DNA of 64,000 bases, taken from Candidatus Thiothrix putei (GTDB lineage Bacteria > Pseudomonadota > Gammaproteobacteria > Thiotrichales > Thiotrichaceae). Location of the stretch: assembly GCA_029972225.1 (NCBI GenBank), contig CP124756.1, forward strand, positions 912,001 through 976,000, read 5' to 3'. Both the position numbers and the translations under genes were made by a program. Below are positions 17,832 to 26,925 of this stretch, one piece after another. Below the pieces are notes generated by a model, which saw nothing but the letters and a program-made list of their open reading frames with translations, did no database searches and was not told the origin of the DNA. Numbering within the stretch: position 1 is the first letter of the stretch; each line of letters opens with the position of its first letter.

Positions 17832-17866
17832 CCCTCCCCTGATAAGGGGAGGTTAGGAGGGGTTTC
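17832..17866. repeat. in-frame palindromic repeat in cbbO, copy 1
   Basis: CCTCCCCTGATAAGGGGAGG is a hairpin followed by TTAGGAGGGGTTTC. It adds the Pro/Gly-rich stretch CPSPDKGRLGGV to the protein and keeps the frame. An inverted copy lies about 200 bases downstream. Confidence 0.85.
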
Positions 17867-18069
17867 TTTACGCCTGCAATCCCCCAACGCCACTATCAAC
17901 GACGTATTAGCACTGATTCCAGAGGTATTAGGGCAAAGCTTCCCGCCACGCATTTACCAACCTAGACTTAATCCTGAGGCTGTTACTGCTTGTATGTTGG
18001 CGCGGATGGAGCGGGAGAAGATTTTATTGCGGGTGAAACTCGCGGAGTTGGTGAAGGAACACAAGGAAG

Positions 18070-18104
18070 AAACCCCTCCCGACCTCCCCTTGTCAGGGGA
18101 GGAG
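18070..18104. repeat. in-frame palindromic repeat in cbbO, copy 2 (inverted)
   Basis: GAAACCCCTCCCGACC followed by TCCCCTTGTCAGGGGA is the reverse complement of copy 1 with only a few differences. It encodes ETPPDLPLSGEE. The two copies could pair in the transcript into a stem of about 34 bases. Confidence 0.85.
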
Positions 18105-19239
18105 GAAGAGAAGAAAGAGGTTGCGTCGCCGGAATTTGAGATGCGCGAGGTGCAAGAGGGGCAGGGCATGGAGTTGGTGCTGGATGACAAGCCGATTGCG
18201 CCACCGGAAGACGTGAAACAGTTGCTGACCTCGATTATGTTGGATTGGGGGGATGTGCCGCCGGAATTTTTGGTGCCTGCGGGGGATGGGGAATACGATC
18301 CGTCGTTGTACCAAAAAGAAGAAAAAGACATTGAGGACGTGTGGAAAGGGATTTACCACGAAGAGGGGGCGTTTTTGTACCGCGAGTGGGATTTTGCCCG
18401 CCAGCATTACCGTAAAAACTGGTGTGTATTGCGTGAATTGGAATTGCCCCCCGGCGACCCGGCGTATGTGGACAAGGTGCTGGATAAGTATCAGGGCATG
18501 ATCAAGCATTTGCGGCGCACCTTCGAGGCGATGCGCGATGAAAACCGGTTGCTGAAACGCCAGTCGCAAGGCGATGACGTGGATATTGATGCGCTGGTGG
18601 AAGCACTGGCGGATAGCCGCGACGGTAGCGAAATGAGCGATAAGCTGTTTCAGCACATGCATCGGGCGGATCGCAGCATGGCGGTGATGTTCATGGTCGA
18701 TATGAGTGGCAGCACCAAAGGCTGGATCAATGATGCCGAGCGTGAAGCCTTGGTGATGTTGTGCGAAGTGCTGGAAAAACTGGGCGACCGTTACGCGATT
18801 TATGGCTTTTCGGGGATTGGGCGCAAGCGTTGCGAAATCTACCGCATTAAGGCGTTTGAGGACTCGTATAACAGCGCCACTAAAGCGCGGATTGCGGGGA
18901 TTGTGCCGAAAGATTACACCCGTTTGGGCGTGGCGATTCGCCATTTGACCGAAAAGCTGAACGCGGTGGAGGCGAAAACCCGCTTGTTGATTACGCTTTC
19001 GGATGGCAAGCCGGAAGATTATTTCGACATCTACAATACGCAGTATGGGATTGAGGATACGCGCCAAGCCTTGTTTGAAGCGCGGCGCACGGGGATTCAT
19101 CCGTTTTGCATCACGATTGATCAGCGCGGCAAGGATTATTTGCCGCACATGTACGGTCACGCCAATTGGGTGGAAATTGATGATGTGAAGAAATTGCCAT
19201 TGAAGGTGGCGGATATTTACCGGCGGTTAACGTCTTGAT

Positions 19240-19253
19240 TTTGCGTCTCTACA
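19240..19253. repeat. half copy of the GTAGAGACGC palindrome
   Basis: TTTTGCGTCTCTAC equals the right half of the palindrome at 371-398. It lies directly after the cbbO stop and overlaps the end of the convergent ATPase gene. The other half is absent. Confidence 0.6.
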
Positions 19254-20424
19254 AACACCCCGCTGGTATCTGAATGATCTTGTCTGCCAACATTTGCACG
19301 GTGGGATTGTTATTCACAACGATTCCGAAAGGCAGTTCGTGCTGCTCCACAAACTGCCGTAAAGCCGTTAATTGCTTCACTGCCGTTTGCTGTCCTAGCT
19401 TGATTTCAATGGGTAAGATACCAAAGCTGCCATCCAGTACCAGATCAACTTCAGCACCATTCTTGGTACGAAAGTAATAATAATCCCAACGAGTGACGCG
19501 GGTCGCCTGTATGCCTTTGATGATTTCTTCGGTGACAAAAGCTTCAAAGTTCTGCCCGACCTGTGGGGAGCGCAGCAGGGCTTCGCGGTTTTCGATGCTC
19601 GCGAGATAATGCGTCAGGCCGCTGTCACGCAGAATGCCTTTGGGCATTTTCAATGCCGATTTGCTTTTGCTGGTTTCAAACGAGGGGATGGTGCGCCAGA
19701 TATAGGTTTTGTCAGCAATTTCAATATAGTCGCGGATGGTCACTTCTGACACATCCACCGAACGCCCCAGTTGTGCCTTGTTGATGATCGTGCCAGAGAG
19801 CGATGCCAACATACTGATAAAACGCCGGTAACGAATGCTATCCAGACGCGGAAATAGTCGCCGGATGTCACGATTGATGTAGGTCTGGTAGTAGTTTTCC
19901 ATCCACAGCCCGAAGGCATACGGGTCTTGCGTCAACACAGGTTCAGGATAACCGCCGCGTAAAAACAGCGGAATCACATCCGGGATCGGATTTTCCAGTG
20001 TTTTCAGGTAGTCCAGTGTATCGCTCGTCAGCGGCTGCTCAAAAATACGGTAAAATGCTGGCAGTGGCTGTTGGAGAATTTCGTTCATTTTCAGCGTGCC
20101 AATTTCCACAATCGCAATTCGACCTGCTAACGAATCACTGGCACGTTGTAACAGCTCCGGTGAACTTGACCCAGTTAGGATGAAACGCCCTTTTTCCTCC
20201 CGTTTGGCATCAATCACGCCGCGCAGGTGACGGAACAATTCAGGGTCTTCTTGGGCTTCGTCAATAATGATGTGGCGTGGGTATTCGCGGAAAAAGAAGT
20301 CGTAGTCGCGGCTGAGAAAGTCGTGGTCAGCGGCATTTTCCAGATCAAAGTAGCGCCATTCTGGGCGTAGCTGTTGGCTGAGGGTGGTTTTGCCGGTTTG
20401 CCGCGCACCAATCAGCAACACCAC
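19249..20424 (-). CDS. AAA ATPase with DUF4143 (5' end cut by an IS605-like element)
   Basis: A P-loop ATPase of the AAA_14/DUF4143 type, a widespread family without clear function. Walker A is IGARQTGKTTL near the present N-terminus, Walker B is HIIIDEAQEDPE and sensor 1 is FILTGSSS. The DUF4143 C-terminal domain ends with a nuclease-like EVDLVLDG and IEIKLG. Relatives carry about 25-30 residues before Walker A. Here the frame upstream hits a TAA at the edge of the inserted element, and the missing piece lies beyond it (21830-21880). Translation could only begin at an internal GTG, so function is doubtful. Confidence 0.82.
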   Translation of the reverse strand: MVLLIGARQTGKTTLSQQLRPEWRYFDLENAADHDFLSRDYDFFFREYPRHIIIDEAQEDPELFRHLRGVIDAKREEKGRFILTGSSSPELLQRASDSLAGRIAIVEIGTLKMNEILQQPLPAFYRIFEQPLTSDTLDYLKTLENPIPDVIPLFLRGGYPEPVLTQDPYAFGLWMENYYQTYINRDIRRLFPRLDSIRYRRFISMLASLSGTIINKAQLGRSVDVSEVTIRDYIEIADKTYIWRTIPSFETSKSKSALKMPKGILRDSGLTHYLASIENREALLRSPQVGQNFEAFVTEEIIKGIQATRVTRWDYYYFRTKNGAEVDLVLDGSFGILPIEIKLGQQTAVKQLTALRQFVEQHELPFGIVVNNNPTVQMLADKIIQIPAGCL

Positions 20425-20445
20425 CGGAAATAGGGTTTGAAACAG

Positions 20446-21829
20446 TTACCATAAAATCTATCTAAATCTATTCAAGCTTTATCATTTTGGTTAGGTTTAT
20501 AAAAGCGTAGTGCCGTTTATCCGTAAAAGATAGCAGCAAAAGCACGGATGACTAGACAACTATCACACCGCGCTGCATTCTGTTTGCCATGATCATCAGC
20601 CACAAAATCCGCCTTGACCCCAACCATAAGCAAGCGACGTACTTGGCGAAAGCCGCTGGTACAGCACGGTTCGCCTACAACTGGGCGTTGGCAGAATGGC
20701 AAACCCAATACGCCGCATGGAAAGACGATAACACCCAGCCAAAACCCAACCAAATGGGCTTGCGCCGCCAATTGAACGCCATCAAACGCGAACAATTCCC
20801 CTGGATGCTGGAAGTCACCAAAAACGCCCCGCAAATGGCGATTATCCAACTCGGTGCAGCTTTCAAGAACTTCTTTGCGGGGCGAGCCAAGTACCCGCAA
20901 TTCAAAAAGAAAGGCAAAAGCCGCGACAGTTTCACCCTCACTAACGACCAGTTTGCCATCGACGCTTGCCGCATCCGCATTCCCAACCTTGGGTTAGTGC
21001 GGATGCGGGAAACGTTACGCTTTTCCGGTAAAATTCTCTCTGCCACGGTTTCCCGCACCGCTGACCAGTGGTTCGCCAGCATCACCGTGGACACCATCTC
21101 AAACCACCTCCTGCCTGCCGAAAACCAAGGCGCAGTGGGGGTAGATTTGGGTGTATCCGCACTGGCAACGCTGTCAACGGGGGAAAAAGTGGTCGGGGCG
21201 AAGCCGCATAAAGCCTTGCTTTCCCGCCTAAAACGGCTCTCGCGCAGCCTGTCCCGCAAGGTCAAAAGCAGTGCCAACCGCCACAAGGCAAAACAAAAAC
21301 TGGCAACACTTCACGCACGTATCGCCAATATCCGCCAAGACAGTTTGCACCAACTCACTACGGATTTAACCCGCCGTTTTCACACCATCGGCATTGAAGA
21401 TTTGAACGTGTCGGGTATGGTGAAAAACCGTCATTTATCCCGTGCCATCAGTGACATGGGATTCTTCGAGTTCCGGCGGCAACTGGAATACAAGGCGGAA
21501 ATGCGCGGTGCGGTGGTCGTGGTGGCTGATCGGTTTTTTGCCTCCAGCAAAACCTGTTCTGCTGCTGGCTGTGGGCATAAAGTGGAGAAGCTGCCACTGT
21601 CGGTACGTGAATGGACTTGCCCCGTTTGCGGTGCAGTCCATGACCGTGACGTAAATGCCGCCAAGAATTTAGAAGAATACGCCGTGAGTTACACGGTGTC
21701 TGCCTGTGGAGGGGAAGGCTCTGGTCTTGGGCGCAAGCCGAAGACGAAACCAGCCCCCGTGAAGCAGGAATTCAACACCATGACTACTTTTAGTTAGCTA
21801 TAGGTAGATTTGGGTAGGTTTGAAATAAC
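20446..21829 (+). mobile_element. IS605-like element carrying only tnpB
   Basis: Inserted into the 5' end of the ATPase gene. The left terminus (about 20446-20475, with ATAAAATCTATCTAAATC) and the right terminus (about 21800-21829, with TAGGTAGATTTGGGTAGG) are imperfect inverted versions of each other. There is no tnpA transposase, so it would need one in trans. The boundaries are good to about ten bases. Joining the flanks at the positions given restores an open ATPase frame, which supports them. Confidence 0.75.
20589..21797 (+). CDS. tnpB: TnpB RNA-guided nuclease of an IS605-like element
   Basis: A 402-residue TnpB, the compact ancestor-type of Cas12. The N-terminal helix-turn-helix/WED region includes TARFAYNWALAEWQ. 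The RuvC acidic residues are in GVDLGVSALA (D186), GIEDLNVSGM (E270) and HDRDVNAAKN (about D354). A zinc finger uses KTCSAAGC and TCPVCG. All key residues are present, so the enzyme is probably active. Its guide RNA should be encoded across the gene's 3' end and the element's right end, reading into the flanking DNA at 21830. No TnpA is nearby. Confidence 0.93.
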   Translation: MIISHKIRLDPNHKQATYLAKAAGTARFAYNWALAEWQTQYAAWKDDNTQPKPNQMGLRRQLNAIKREQFPWMLEVTKNAPQMAIIQLGAAFKNFFAGRAKYPQFKKKGKSRDSFTLTNDQFAIDACRIRIPNLGLVRMRETLRFSGKILSATVSRTADQWFASITVDTISNHLLPAENQGAVGVDLGVSALATLSTGEKVVGAKPHKALLSRLKRLSRSLSRKVKSSANRHKAKQKLATLHARIANIRQDSLHQLTTDLTRRFHTIGIEDLNVSGMVKNRHLSRAISDMGFFEFRRQLEYKAEMRGAVVVVADRFFASSKTCSAAGCGHKVEKLPLSVREWTCPVCGAVHDRDVNAAKNLEEYAVSYTVSACGGEGSGLGRKPKTKPAPVKQEFNTMTTFS

Positions 21830-21880
21830 GGTGAGTAGCAGATGGATTTTGGTTGCTAAATTGCGCTTTATATCAGACAT
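21830..21880 (-). pseudogene. detached N-terminus of the DUF4143 ATPase gene
   Basis: On the minus strand an ATG at 21880 reads MSDIKRNLATKIHLLLT and then meets the end of the IS605-like element. This matches the N-terminal helix expected before Walker A in AAA_14/DUF4143 proteins. Joined to the codons at about 20445 it gives LLLTLFQTLFPVVLLIGAR without a frame break. It is the missing 5' end of the gene at 19249-20424. Confidence 0.7.
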
Positions 21881-21898
21881 ATCCAAAGTCTACGTTAG

Positions 21899-22672
21899 GA
21901 TTTTTCTGGTGTAAAGGATTTCACTGTTTTCATCTTGTTAAAAATTTCACCTGAAACAGCTCAGGCAGAACCGTTGGCTGCGGGTGTGAATATGGTTGCC
22001 CCGGAAGACAATGTAGTGGCACTGCGCGATTATGATTTGCACATGCGCATGATGGGTTACTTGTCGGCTCGTTATCTTGGTGTGTCGATTTCTTTACACG
22101 CGGGTGAATTGGCGCTGGGATTGGTTCCACCCGATCACTTGCATGACCATATCCGCAAAGCGGTTGACATTGCCGGAGCCAAGCGGATTGGGCATGGCGT
22201 GGATGTCATGCATGAGGACAATCCTTTCCAGTTACTAAAAACCATGAAAGACAACAATGTGCTGGTTGAAGTTTGCCTGACCAGCAATGATGCGATTCTG
22301 GGCGTGGCGGGCAAGCAGCATCCTTTCCCGGAATACCTCAAGGCTGGTGTGCCTGCGACACTTGCATCCGATGATGAGGGCATATCCCGGATAGACCTGA
22401 CTCACGAATACCAACGTGCCGCGTTGGATTATGGTTTGAGCTACCCTGACTTAAAAACGCTGGCACGCAACAGTATCCATTATGCCTTCCTCAAGGGTGA
22501 AAGCCTGTGGGCGAATCCCACTTATCGTCAGATGCAGCCTGCTTGTAATAAAGTTGATGTGGCTGAACTCAGCGCATCCTGTCAGCAGTTCCTGAATGCG
22601 AATGACAAGGCTAAAGTTGAATGGACGCTGGAAAAGCAGTTCCGGGCGTTTGAAAACGGTAGCTGGATGTAA
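21899..22672 (+). pseudogene. adenosine deaminase, N-terminally truncated
   Basis: The frame opens after a stop at 21896-21898 and encodes the C-terminal half of an adenosine deaminase/ADGF-like protein. SLHAGEL carries the metal-ligand His and catalytic Glu, then come RIGHGVDVMHEDNP, EVCLTSND and ATLASDDEGISR with the catalytic Asp pair. The N-terminal half with the HxH metal motif is absent, so it cannot form an active site. No start codon with a ribosome binding site lies ahead of the conserved part. It abuts the detached ATPase fragment, so an earlier event probably removed its front. Confidence 0.82.
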
Positions 22673-24700
22673 TTACAACTTCGACATCCAATGCTCGTGG
22701 AACTGTGTTTCCGGTAATTGCCAGACCTGTGTGTGTAATTGGCACAGCATGTCAGCATCTTCCAAAATCACCAGCCGTTCGCTATTGGAAATCGAGCCGG
22801 GGCCTTGTTTCAATAGACGCTTGACCAATTCCTCACGTTGTTGGCGTGTTCCCTCGGGTACGTTGGAGCGTTGCGGGATATAGGTCATGTGTTGCTTGAA
22901 CGCCAGCGGGTCAACCAAGACACGGATGAACAGGTCACGGGTGGACATGCACGGGTTCGCCAGCATTTCTGCGTAATTTTTCTCAAATGCTTGGAGGATG
23001 TAATCGGGGGCAACTTCATCCGGGGTACGGAACAGGTTGGTCTTGACATCGGTTTGCACACTGGTCAGCATCCCTAGCGGCACGGAAAATACCAAGCCTG
23101 CGATCACGGGCGACATCCACCAGAATGCCATCGGGTTGACGAGCCACAATAATGCGCCCCACGCTAACCCTGTCCCGCTAATCCAGCCGTATTCACGCAG
23201 TGCATCTTCCCACGCCAAACCGCCGCCGGTGCGTTGCTGCGTACCCCATACGGCACGTTTGCCCCGCAGGATTTCCACCACGAATTTGCTGTAAAACATC
23301 ATCCGCACGGGTGCAGTTAACATGGAGAGGATGGTTTCCATGAGAATGCTGCCGGTTAAGCCCAAGACGCCACCGAAGTGTTGCACCGTTTTGCGCTGAA
23401 TCGCTTGCGTCACCCCAAATGTTTTGTAGAAAAACAGCAAAAACAGGGTCATGACAAACAGTGCTGTATTTCCCGGCGTGAGCGGAATCAGGGTCAAATG
23501 CGGGTAAAATACGGCAATGGCACTGAGAACCACCAGCCAGCCCAGCCAAATTAACGAGCTGACGTAAGACATAATCCCACCCAGCAGCAGGAAGCGGTGC
23601 AAGTGCGGGATGCCATGTGCCCAAATGATCAGCCAGTGTTGCAAGTTGCCCTGACACCAGCGGCGATCCCGTTTGAGGGAATCCATCAGTGTTGGCGGCG
23701 GGCGCTCGAAACTGCCTTCCATGTCATAGGCCAGCCAGGTTTCCCAGCCTGCCCGACTTAATAACGCCGCCTCGACAAAATCATGGCTGAGGATTTCCCC
23801 ACCTAATGCACCGCCTTCAGGCAGTTTGGGTAAGTGGCAATGCCCCATGAACGCTTGGGTGCGAATAATGACGTTATGCCCCCAGTATTGGCTTTCGCCC
23901 AACCACCACCAATGCAAGCCCGCAAAGAAAATCGGGCCGTAGATGCGGTTCACGAATTGCTGTCCACGGGCGTACAGCGTATCCAAGCCGATGGTGTACA
24001 GCGGGGTTTGGATTAAGCCAACGCGCTCGTTGCGATCCATCGCATCCACCAAACGCACCAGTGCGTCGCCCGTCATGAGGCTATCCGCATCCAGCACCAC
24101 CATGTAGGGGTGGCGTTTGCCCCAACGGCGACAAAAATCCATGACGTTGCCGCTTTTCTTTTTGGTGCGGTGTTTGCGGCGACGGTAATGGATGCGATCA
24201 GCCGAGCCAACGGTGCGGCACAGTGCTGACCAAGCGGCTTCTTCACGCAACCAATTGCTGGCATTGTCCGAATCCGAGAGGATATAAAACTCGAAGTGGT
24301 GCAACTGTCCGGTTTTTTCCAGAGATTGGTAAATGCTTTGCAGCCCGGCGTACACGTAGGCTATGTCTTCGTTATAGATGGGTAGCAAGATTGCCGTAGT
24401 TTCGCGGGTTTGCAGTTGCGGTAAGGGGGTATTGGGGGCGCTGGCAATCCGGTTTTGCCCCCCGAAATTCAGTACCCATACGCCTGCCAACGCGGTCATA
24501 AATCCCAGTGCCAGCCACAAAAACAGCACAGCAAAAGGGATAACCACCAAGATTTTCCAGAGAAAACCCAGTTCGCCAGGCAGGTTAGCACCTAGCCAAA
24601 AGGTCGCTAACCCGGTTAATAAGGCAATGGCTGAGAAAAATACCACGCGCCGTTGAAAAGCCGTCACCTGCCAGGGTATTTGCCCGCTGTTTTCGCTCAT
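22673..24700 (-). CDS. opgH: glucans biosynthesis glucosyltransferase H
   Basis: Inner-membrane GT2 enzyme that makes the beta-1,2-glucan backbone of osmoregulated periplasmic glucans from UDP-glucose. Two membrane helices lie at about residues 16-75. The catalytic domain has YILSDSDNAS, VVLDADSLMTG, SHDFVEAALL and RRWCQGN, followed by further helices. At 675 residues it is shorter than the 847-residue E. coli enzyme, mainly because it lacks the long cytoplasmic N-terminus that in E. coli binds FtsZ. The start overlaps the stop of the small gene upstream (ATGA). Confidence 0.94.
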   Translation of the reverse strand: MSENSGQIPWQVTAFQRRVVFFSAIALLTGLATFWLGANLPGELGFLWKILVVIPFAVLFLWLALGFMTALAGVWVLNFGGQNRIASAPNTPLPQLQTRETTAILLPIYNEDIAYVYAGLQSIYQSLEKTGQLHHFEFYILSDSDNASNWLREEAAWSALCRTVGSADRIHYRRRKHRTKKKSGNVMDFCRRWGKRHPYMVVLDADSLMTGDALVRLVDAMDRNERVGLIQTPLYTIGLDTLYARGQQFVNRIYGPIFFAGLHWWWLGESQYWGHNVIIRTQAFMGHCHLPKLPEGGALGGEILSHDFVEAALLSRAGWETWLAYDMEGSFERPPPTLMDSLKRDRRWCQGNLQHWLIIWAHGIPHLHRFLLLGGIMSYVSSLIWLGWLVVLSAIAVFYPHLTLIPLTPGNTALFVMTLFLLFFYKTFGVTQAIQRKTVQHFGGVLGLTGSILMETILSMLTAPVRMMFYSKFVVEILRGKRAVWGTQQRTGGGLAWEDALREYGWISGTGLAWGALLWLVNPMAFWWMSPVIAGLVFSVPLGMLTSVQTDVKTNLFRTPDEVAPDYILQAFEKNYAEMLANPCMSTRDLFIRVLVDPLAFKQHMTYIPQRSNVPEGTRQQREELVKRLLKQGPGSISNSERLVILEDADMLCQLHTQVWQLPETQFHEHWMSKL

Positions 24701-25131
24701 TTGCGTGTTGATGGCAACAAGGTAATAGCTTGTAAGGGCGCAACCCGAATGCTGCTGCGCTCAAAGCGTGGGCCAGTTTTATTGGTACGATTATCCGTTT
24801 TGTTCTCGGTTTCCTCCACACTGCTACTCACGTCCGCTGTGGGTTTCTTGCATTGACAGCATGAGCCATCTGCGTTAGTTGCTTGCATTAGCGCCAATTC
24901 TTCTTGTGCAGTGCTGATAAACAGTTGGATGAGTTCTTGTTCCGTGAATAAGCCTGCACGGGCAAGTTTGTCGGTGATGCGTGCGAGTAATTGTTCACGG
25001 TCTGCTTCGGGGAGGCTATGCAGTTTCAGGTAATCATTGGCGCGTTTTTTTGCTAATCCCCATGCATTTGCTGAGGTGGTGGTGTCCAGTGCTGACATGC
25101 TGGATGAGGTTTGTGTTAACTGTTCAGTCAT
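24697..25131 (-). CDS. small hypothetical protein between opgG and opgH
   Basis: A 144-residue soluble protein that I do not recognise. Residues 25-80 are helical (WGLAKKRANDYLKLHSLPEADR), with a CCQCKKP cysteine cluster near residue 90 and a disordered Thr/Glu/Asn-rich middle. Its stop overlaps the opgH ATG, so the two are translationally coupled. Position and length fit the cytoplasmic N-terminus that this OpgH lacks, so it may be that part as a separate gene; I see no sequence match to prove it. The start is the ATG at 25131. Confidence 0.68.
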   Translation of the reverse strand: MTEQLTQTSSSMSALDTTTSANAWGLAKKRANDYLKLHSLPEADREQLLARITDKLARAGLFTEQELIQLFISTAQEELALMQATNADGSCCQCKKPTADVSSSVEETENKTDNRTNKTGPRFERSSIRVAPLQAITLLPSTRK

Positions 25132-25199
25132 CTGTATCAATCCATGCTAGGGTTGTTAAGGTTAATACGTTTAATGTTGTTATTATGGGACTGTCCTGT

Positions 25200-26738
25200 T
25201 CACTGTGCATTGCATAGCGACTCAGGAATAGGATAAGACCACGTTTCGCTCAAAGGGTTTACACCGTTTGTCAGACGGATGGTGGCGGTCATGGGTTTGT
25301 CACAAGTTTCGGGGAATACGGCGGCAATTACACGCCAGCCGCTAACGTAGGGGTTTTCTTGAACCGCTGGGGTTTGGGTTTGTCCTACGCCGTTTAGGGT
25401 AACTTCTGCCTGTGGCCACGCATTGGCAGGCTGCTTGGGTACATCAGTAAAGTCAACGATGAAGCGAATTCGGCCTTTATGCCCCGGTAATCCATCGACC
25501 GCTTTGTTGGTGGCACGGGTGGCAACGACTTTGCCCAAGGTGTGCGCGGCGGGTTCATCCGAGCGCCATGATAGTCGGTAATGTAAATGGCGGAAGGCAT
25601 TGCCCGCATCACTTTTCCAATAGGCCACAATATTATCCACAATGTCGGATTGTGTATGCAAACGCAACAGTTTAACGCTGCCTTTGCCCCAGTCTTCGAG
25701 GGGTTCTACCCAAACACTTGGGCGTTGATGATACCACGCTTCTAAATCTTGGTAATGGTCGAAGTCACGATCACGCTGCATTAAACCAAAACCCGATACA
25801 TGGGTAAAAGGCAGGGATTGCAGGTTGAAATAGGGGACTTCAACCAAAGGTTGCCAGAGCCAGCTATTGTCTTGTTGTACCAAGAGGCCATCAGAATCGT
25901 GCACTTCTGGGCGGTAGTCACCATAGTGTTGCTGGGAGTTTTCCCCGTGGAAGAACATGCTGGTGAGTGGGGCAATGCCAATTTCAGCCATGTCCTTGCG
26001 CGGATACAGTTGGGTTTCGACTTCCATTTCGGTGTTTTTGCCGGGGGTGAGCACGAAGCGGGTTGCACCTGTGGTAGAGGCTGAGTCCAGCAAGGCACAG
26101 AACACCATGGATTTGGCATCTTTAGCAGGCTTTTCCAGCCAGAACTGGGTGTAATCGGGGAATTCCTCCTGCCCTTCCAGCGAGGTATTGATTGCCAGCC
26201 CGCGTGCGGAAAGGCCGTATTTTTGCTCTTGCCCTAAGGCACGAAAATAGCTTGCCCCTTGGAAAACCAGCGTTTCGCTGTGCATATCGCCTTCATTGGT
26301 TTTGCCCAGCTTTGATAAGATGCGGAAGCCCGTAAACCCCATATTGGGTTCGTCTTGCTCGAGGTTGAGGAAATCGACCTCTGAGTAGTCGAAGTAACGG
26401 CTCGAAAAGTTAAGCGGTTGCGCTTTGCCATTTTCCCACGTGAATAATTGAATGGGGTGAATGAAGTGCATTCCGGGGTGCATAAATTCTAACTGAAAGG
26501 GTAACGCTTCGGCTCGCCAGAAGGTTTCATCCCGCCGGAACTTGATGTGCTGGTAATGGTCGTAGGTAATTCGCCCGGTATCGACCTTCATCATGGGTGT
26601 TTTGGTGAAGGGTTGAGTCGACAGTTGTTCAGCAACTTGCTTAACGTGATTGAAACAGCCAGTGTCAGCCTGTGCAGACAAAACAGGTAGCATGAGCAGG
26701 GTGAGCGATAAGAGCCAGTGAGGCAGGTTGGATTTCAT
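25200..26738 (-). CDS. opgG: glucans biosynthesis protein G, periplasmic
   Basis: Periplasmic protein required for osmoregulated periplasmic glucan assembly with OpgH. A signal peptide (residues 1-25, ending LSAQADTG) is followed by the full MdoG beta-sandwich domain, with YFDYSEVDFLNLEQ, SARGLAINT, GLMQRDRDFDHYQDLEAWYH and VWVEPLEDWGKG. It has about 512 residues from the ATG at 26738, chosen because it begins the signal peptide; the frame upstream to 26978 reads through the opgC promoter region. It is the first gene of opgG-small gene-opgH. Confidence 0.95.
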   Translation of the reverse strand: MKSNLPHWLLSLTLLMLPVLSAQADTGCFNHVKQVAEQLSTQPFTKTPMMKVDTGRITYDHYQHIKFRRDETFWRAEALPFQLEFMHPGMHFIHPIQLFTWENGKAQPLNFSSRYFDYSEVDFLNLEQDEPNMGFTGFRILSKLGKTNEGDMHSETLVFQGASYFRALGQEQKYGLSARGLAINTSLEGQEEFPDYTQFWLEKPAKDAKSMVFCALLDSASTTGATRFVLTPGKNTEMEVETQLYPRKDMAEIGIAPLTSMFFHGENSQQHYGDYRPEVHDSDGLLVQQDNSWLWQPLVEVPYFNLQSLPFTHVSGFGLMQRDRDFDHYQDLEAWYHQRPSVWVEPLEDWGKGSVKLLRLHTQSDIVDNIVAYWKSDAGNAFRHLHYRLSWRSDEPAAHTLGKVVATRATNKAVDGLPGHKGRIRFIVDFTDVPKQPANAWPQAEVTLNGVGQTQTPAVQENPYVSGWRVIAAVFPETCDKPMTATIRLTNGVNPLSETWSYPIPESLCNAQ

Positions 26739-26925
26739 GATGGTGGGGATACCGAAGAACATTCTACTGAGTGAAACTGCCAAGATTGACCATGGGACTT
26801 GAGTGAGAAATTCTAGAGCAGAATTGAAGTGACGTCTAGCGGTATATGGTTGGCATGACGGGCACTTGGTCGTATAGTTCGCACCGCAATAATCGTTAAG
26901 CCGCAGGGCAAGGAAATCGTAGTCG

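Larger units (their letters stand above)
17590..19238 (+). pseudogene. cbbO: 3' part of cbbO with C-terminal VWA domain
   Basis: Continues the cbbO frame after the duplicated target. The frame is open from a TTG at 17583 inside the duplication, but no good ribosome binding site lies ahead, so expression as a separate protein is uncertain. The C-terminus is a von Willebrand A domain with the MIDAS motif VDMSGSTKG and the later LSDGKPEDYFD; a charged linker precedes it. Two inverted copies of a palindromic repeat lie inside the frame (17832-17866 and 18070-18104) and add CPSPDKGRLGGV and ETPPDLPLSGEEEE. CbbO binds Rubisco and couples CbbQ hexamers to it, so its loss should affect activase function unless another copy exists. 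Confidence 0.88.

Noticed and set aside
18093..19160. 355-codon minus-strand frame inside cbbO
   Set aside because: Antisense of the VWA region, which is clearly conserved on the plus strand.
15175..19238. Reading the ATPase/VWA pair as NorQ/NorD for nitric oxide reductase
   Set aside because: No norCB genes are nearby, and the pairing and lengths fit CbbQ/CbbO at least as well; kept only as an alternative.
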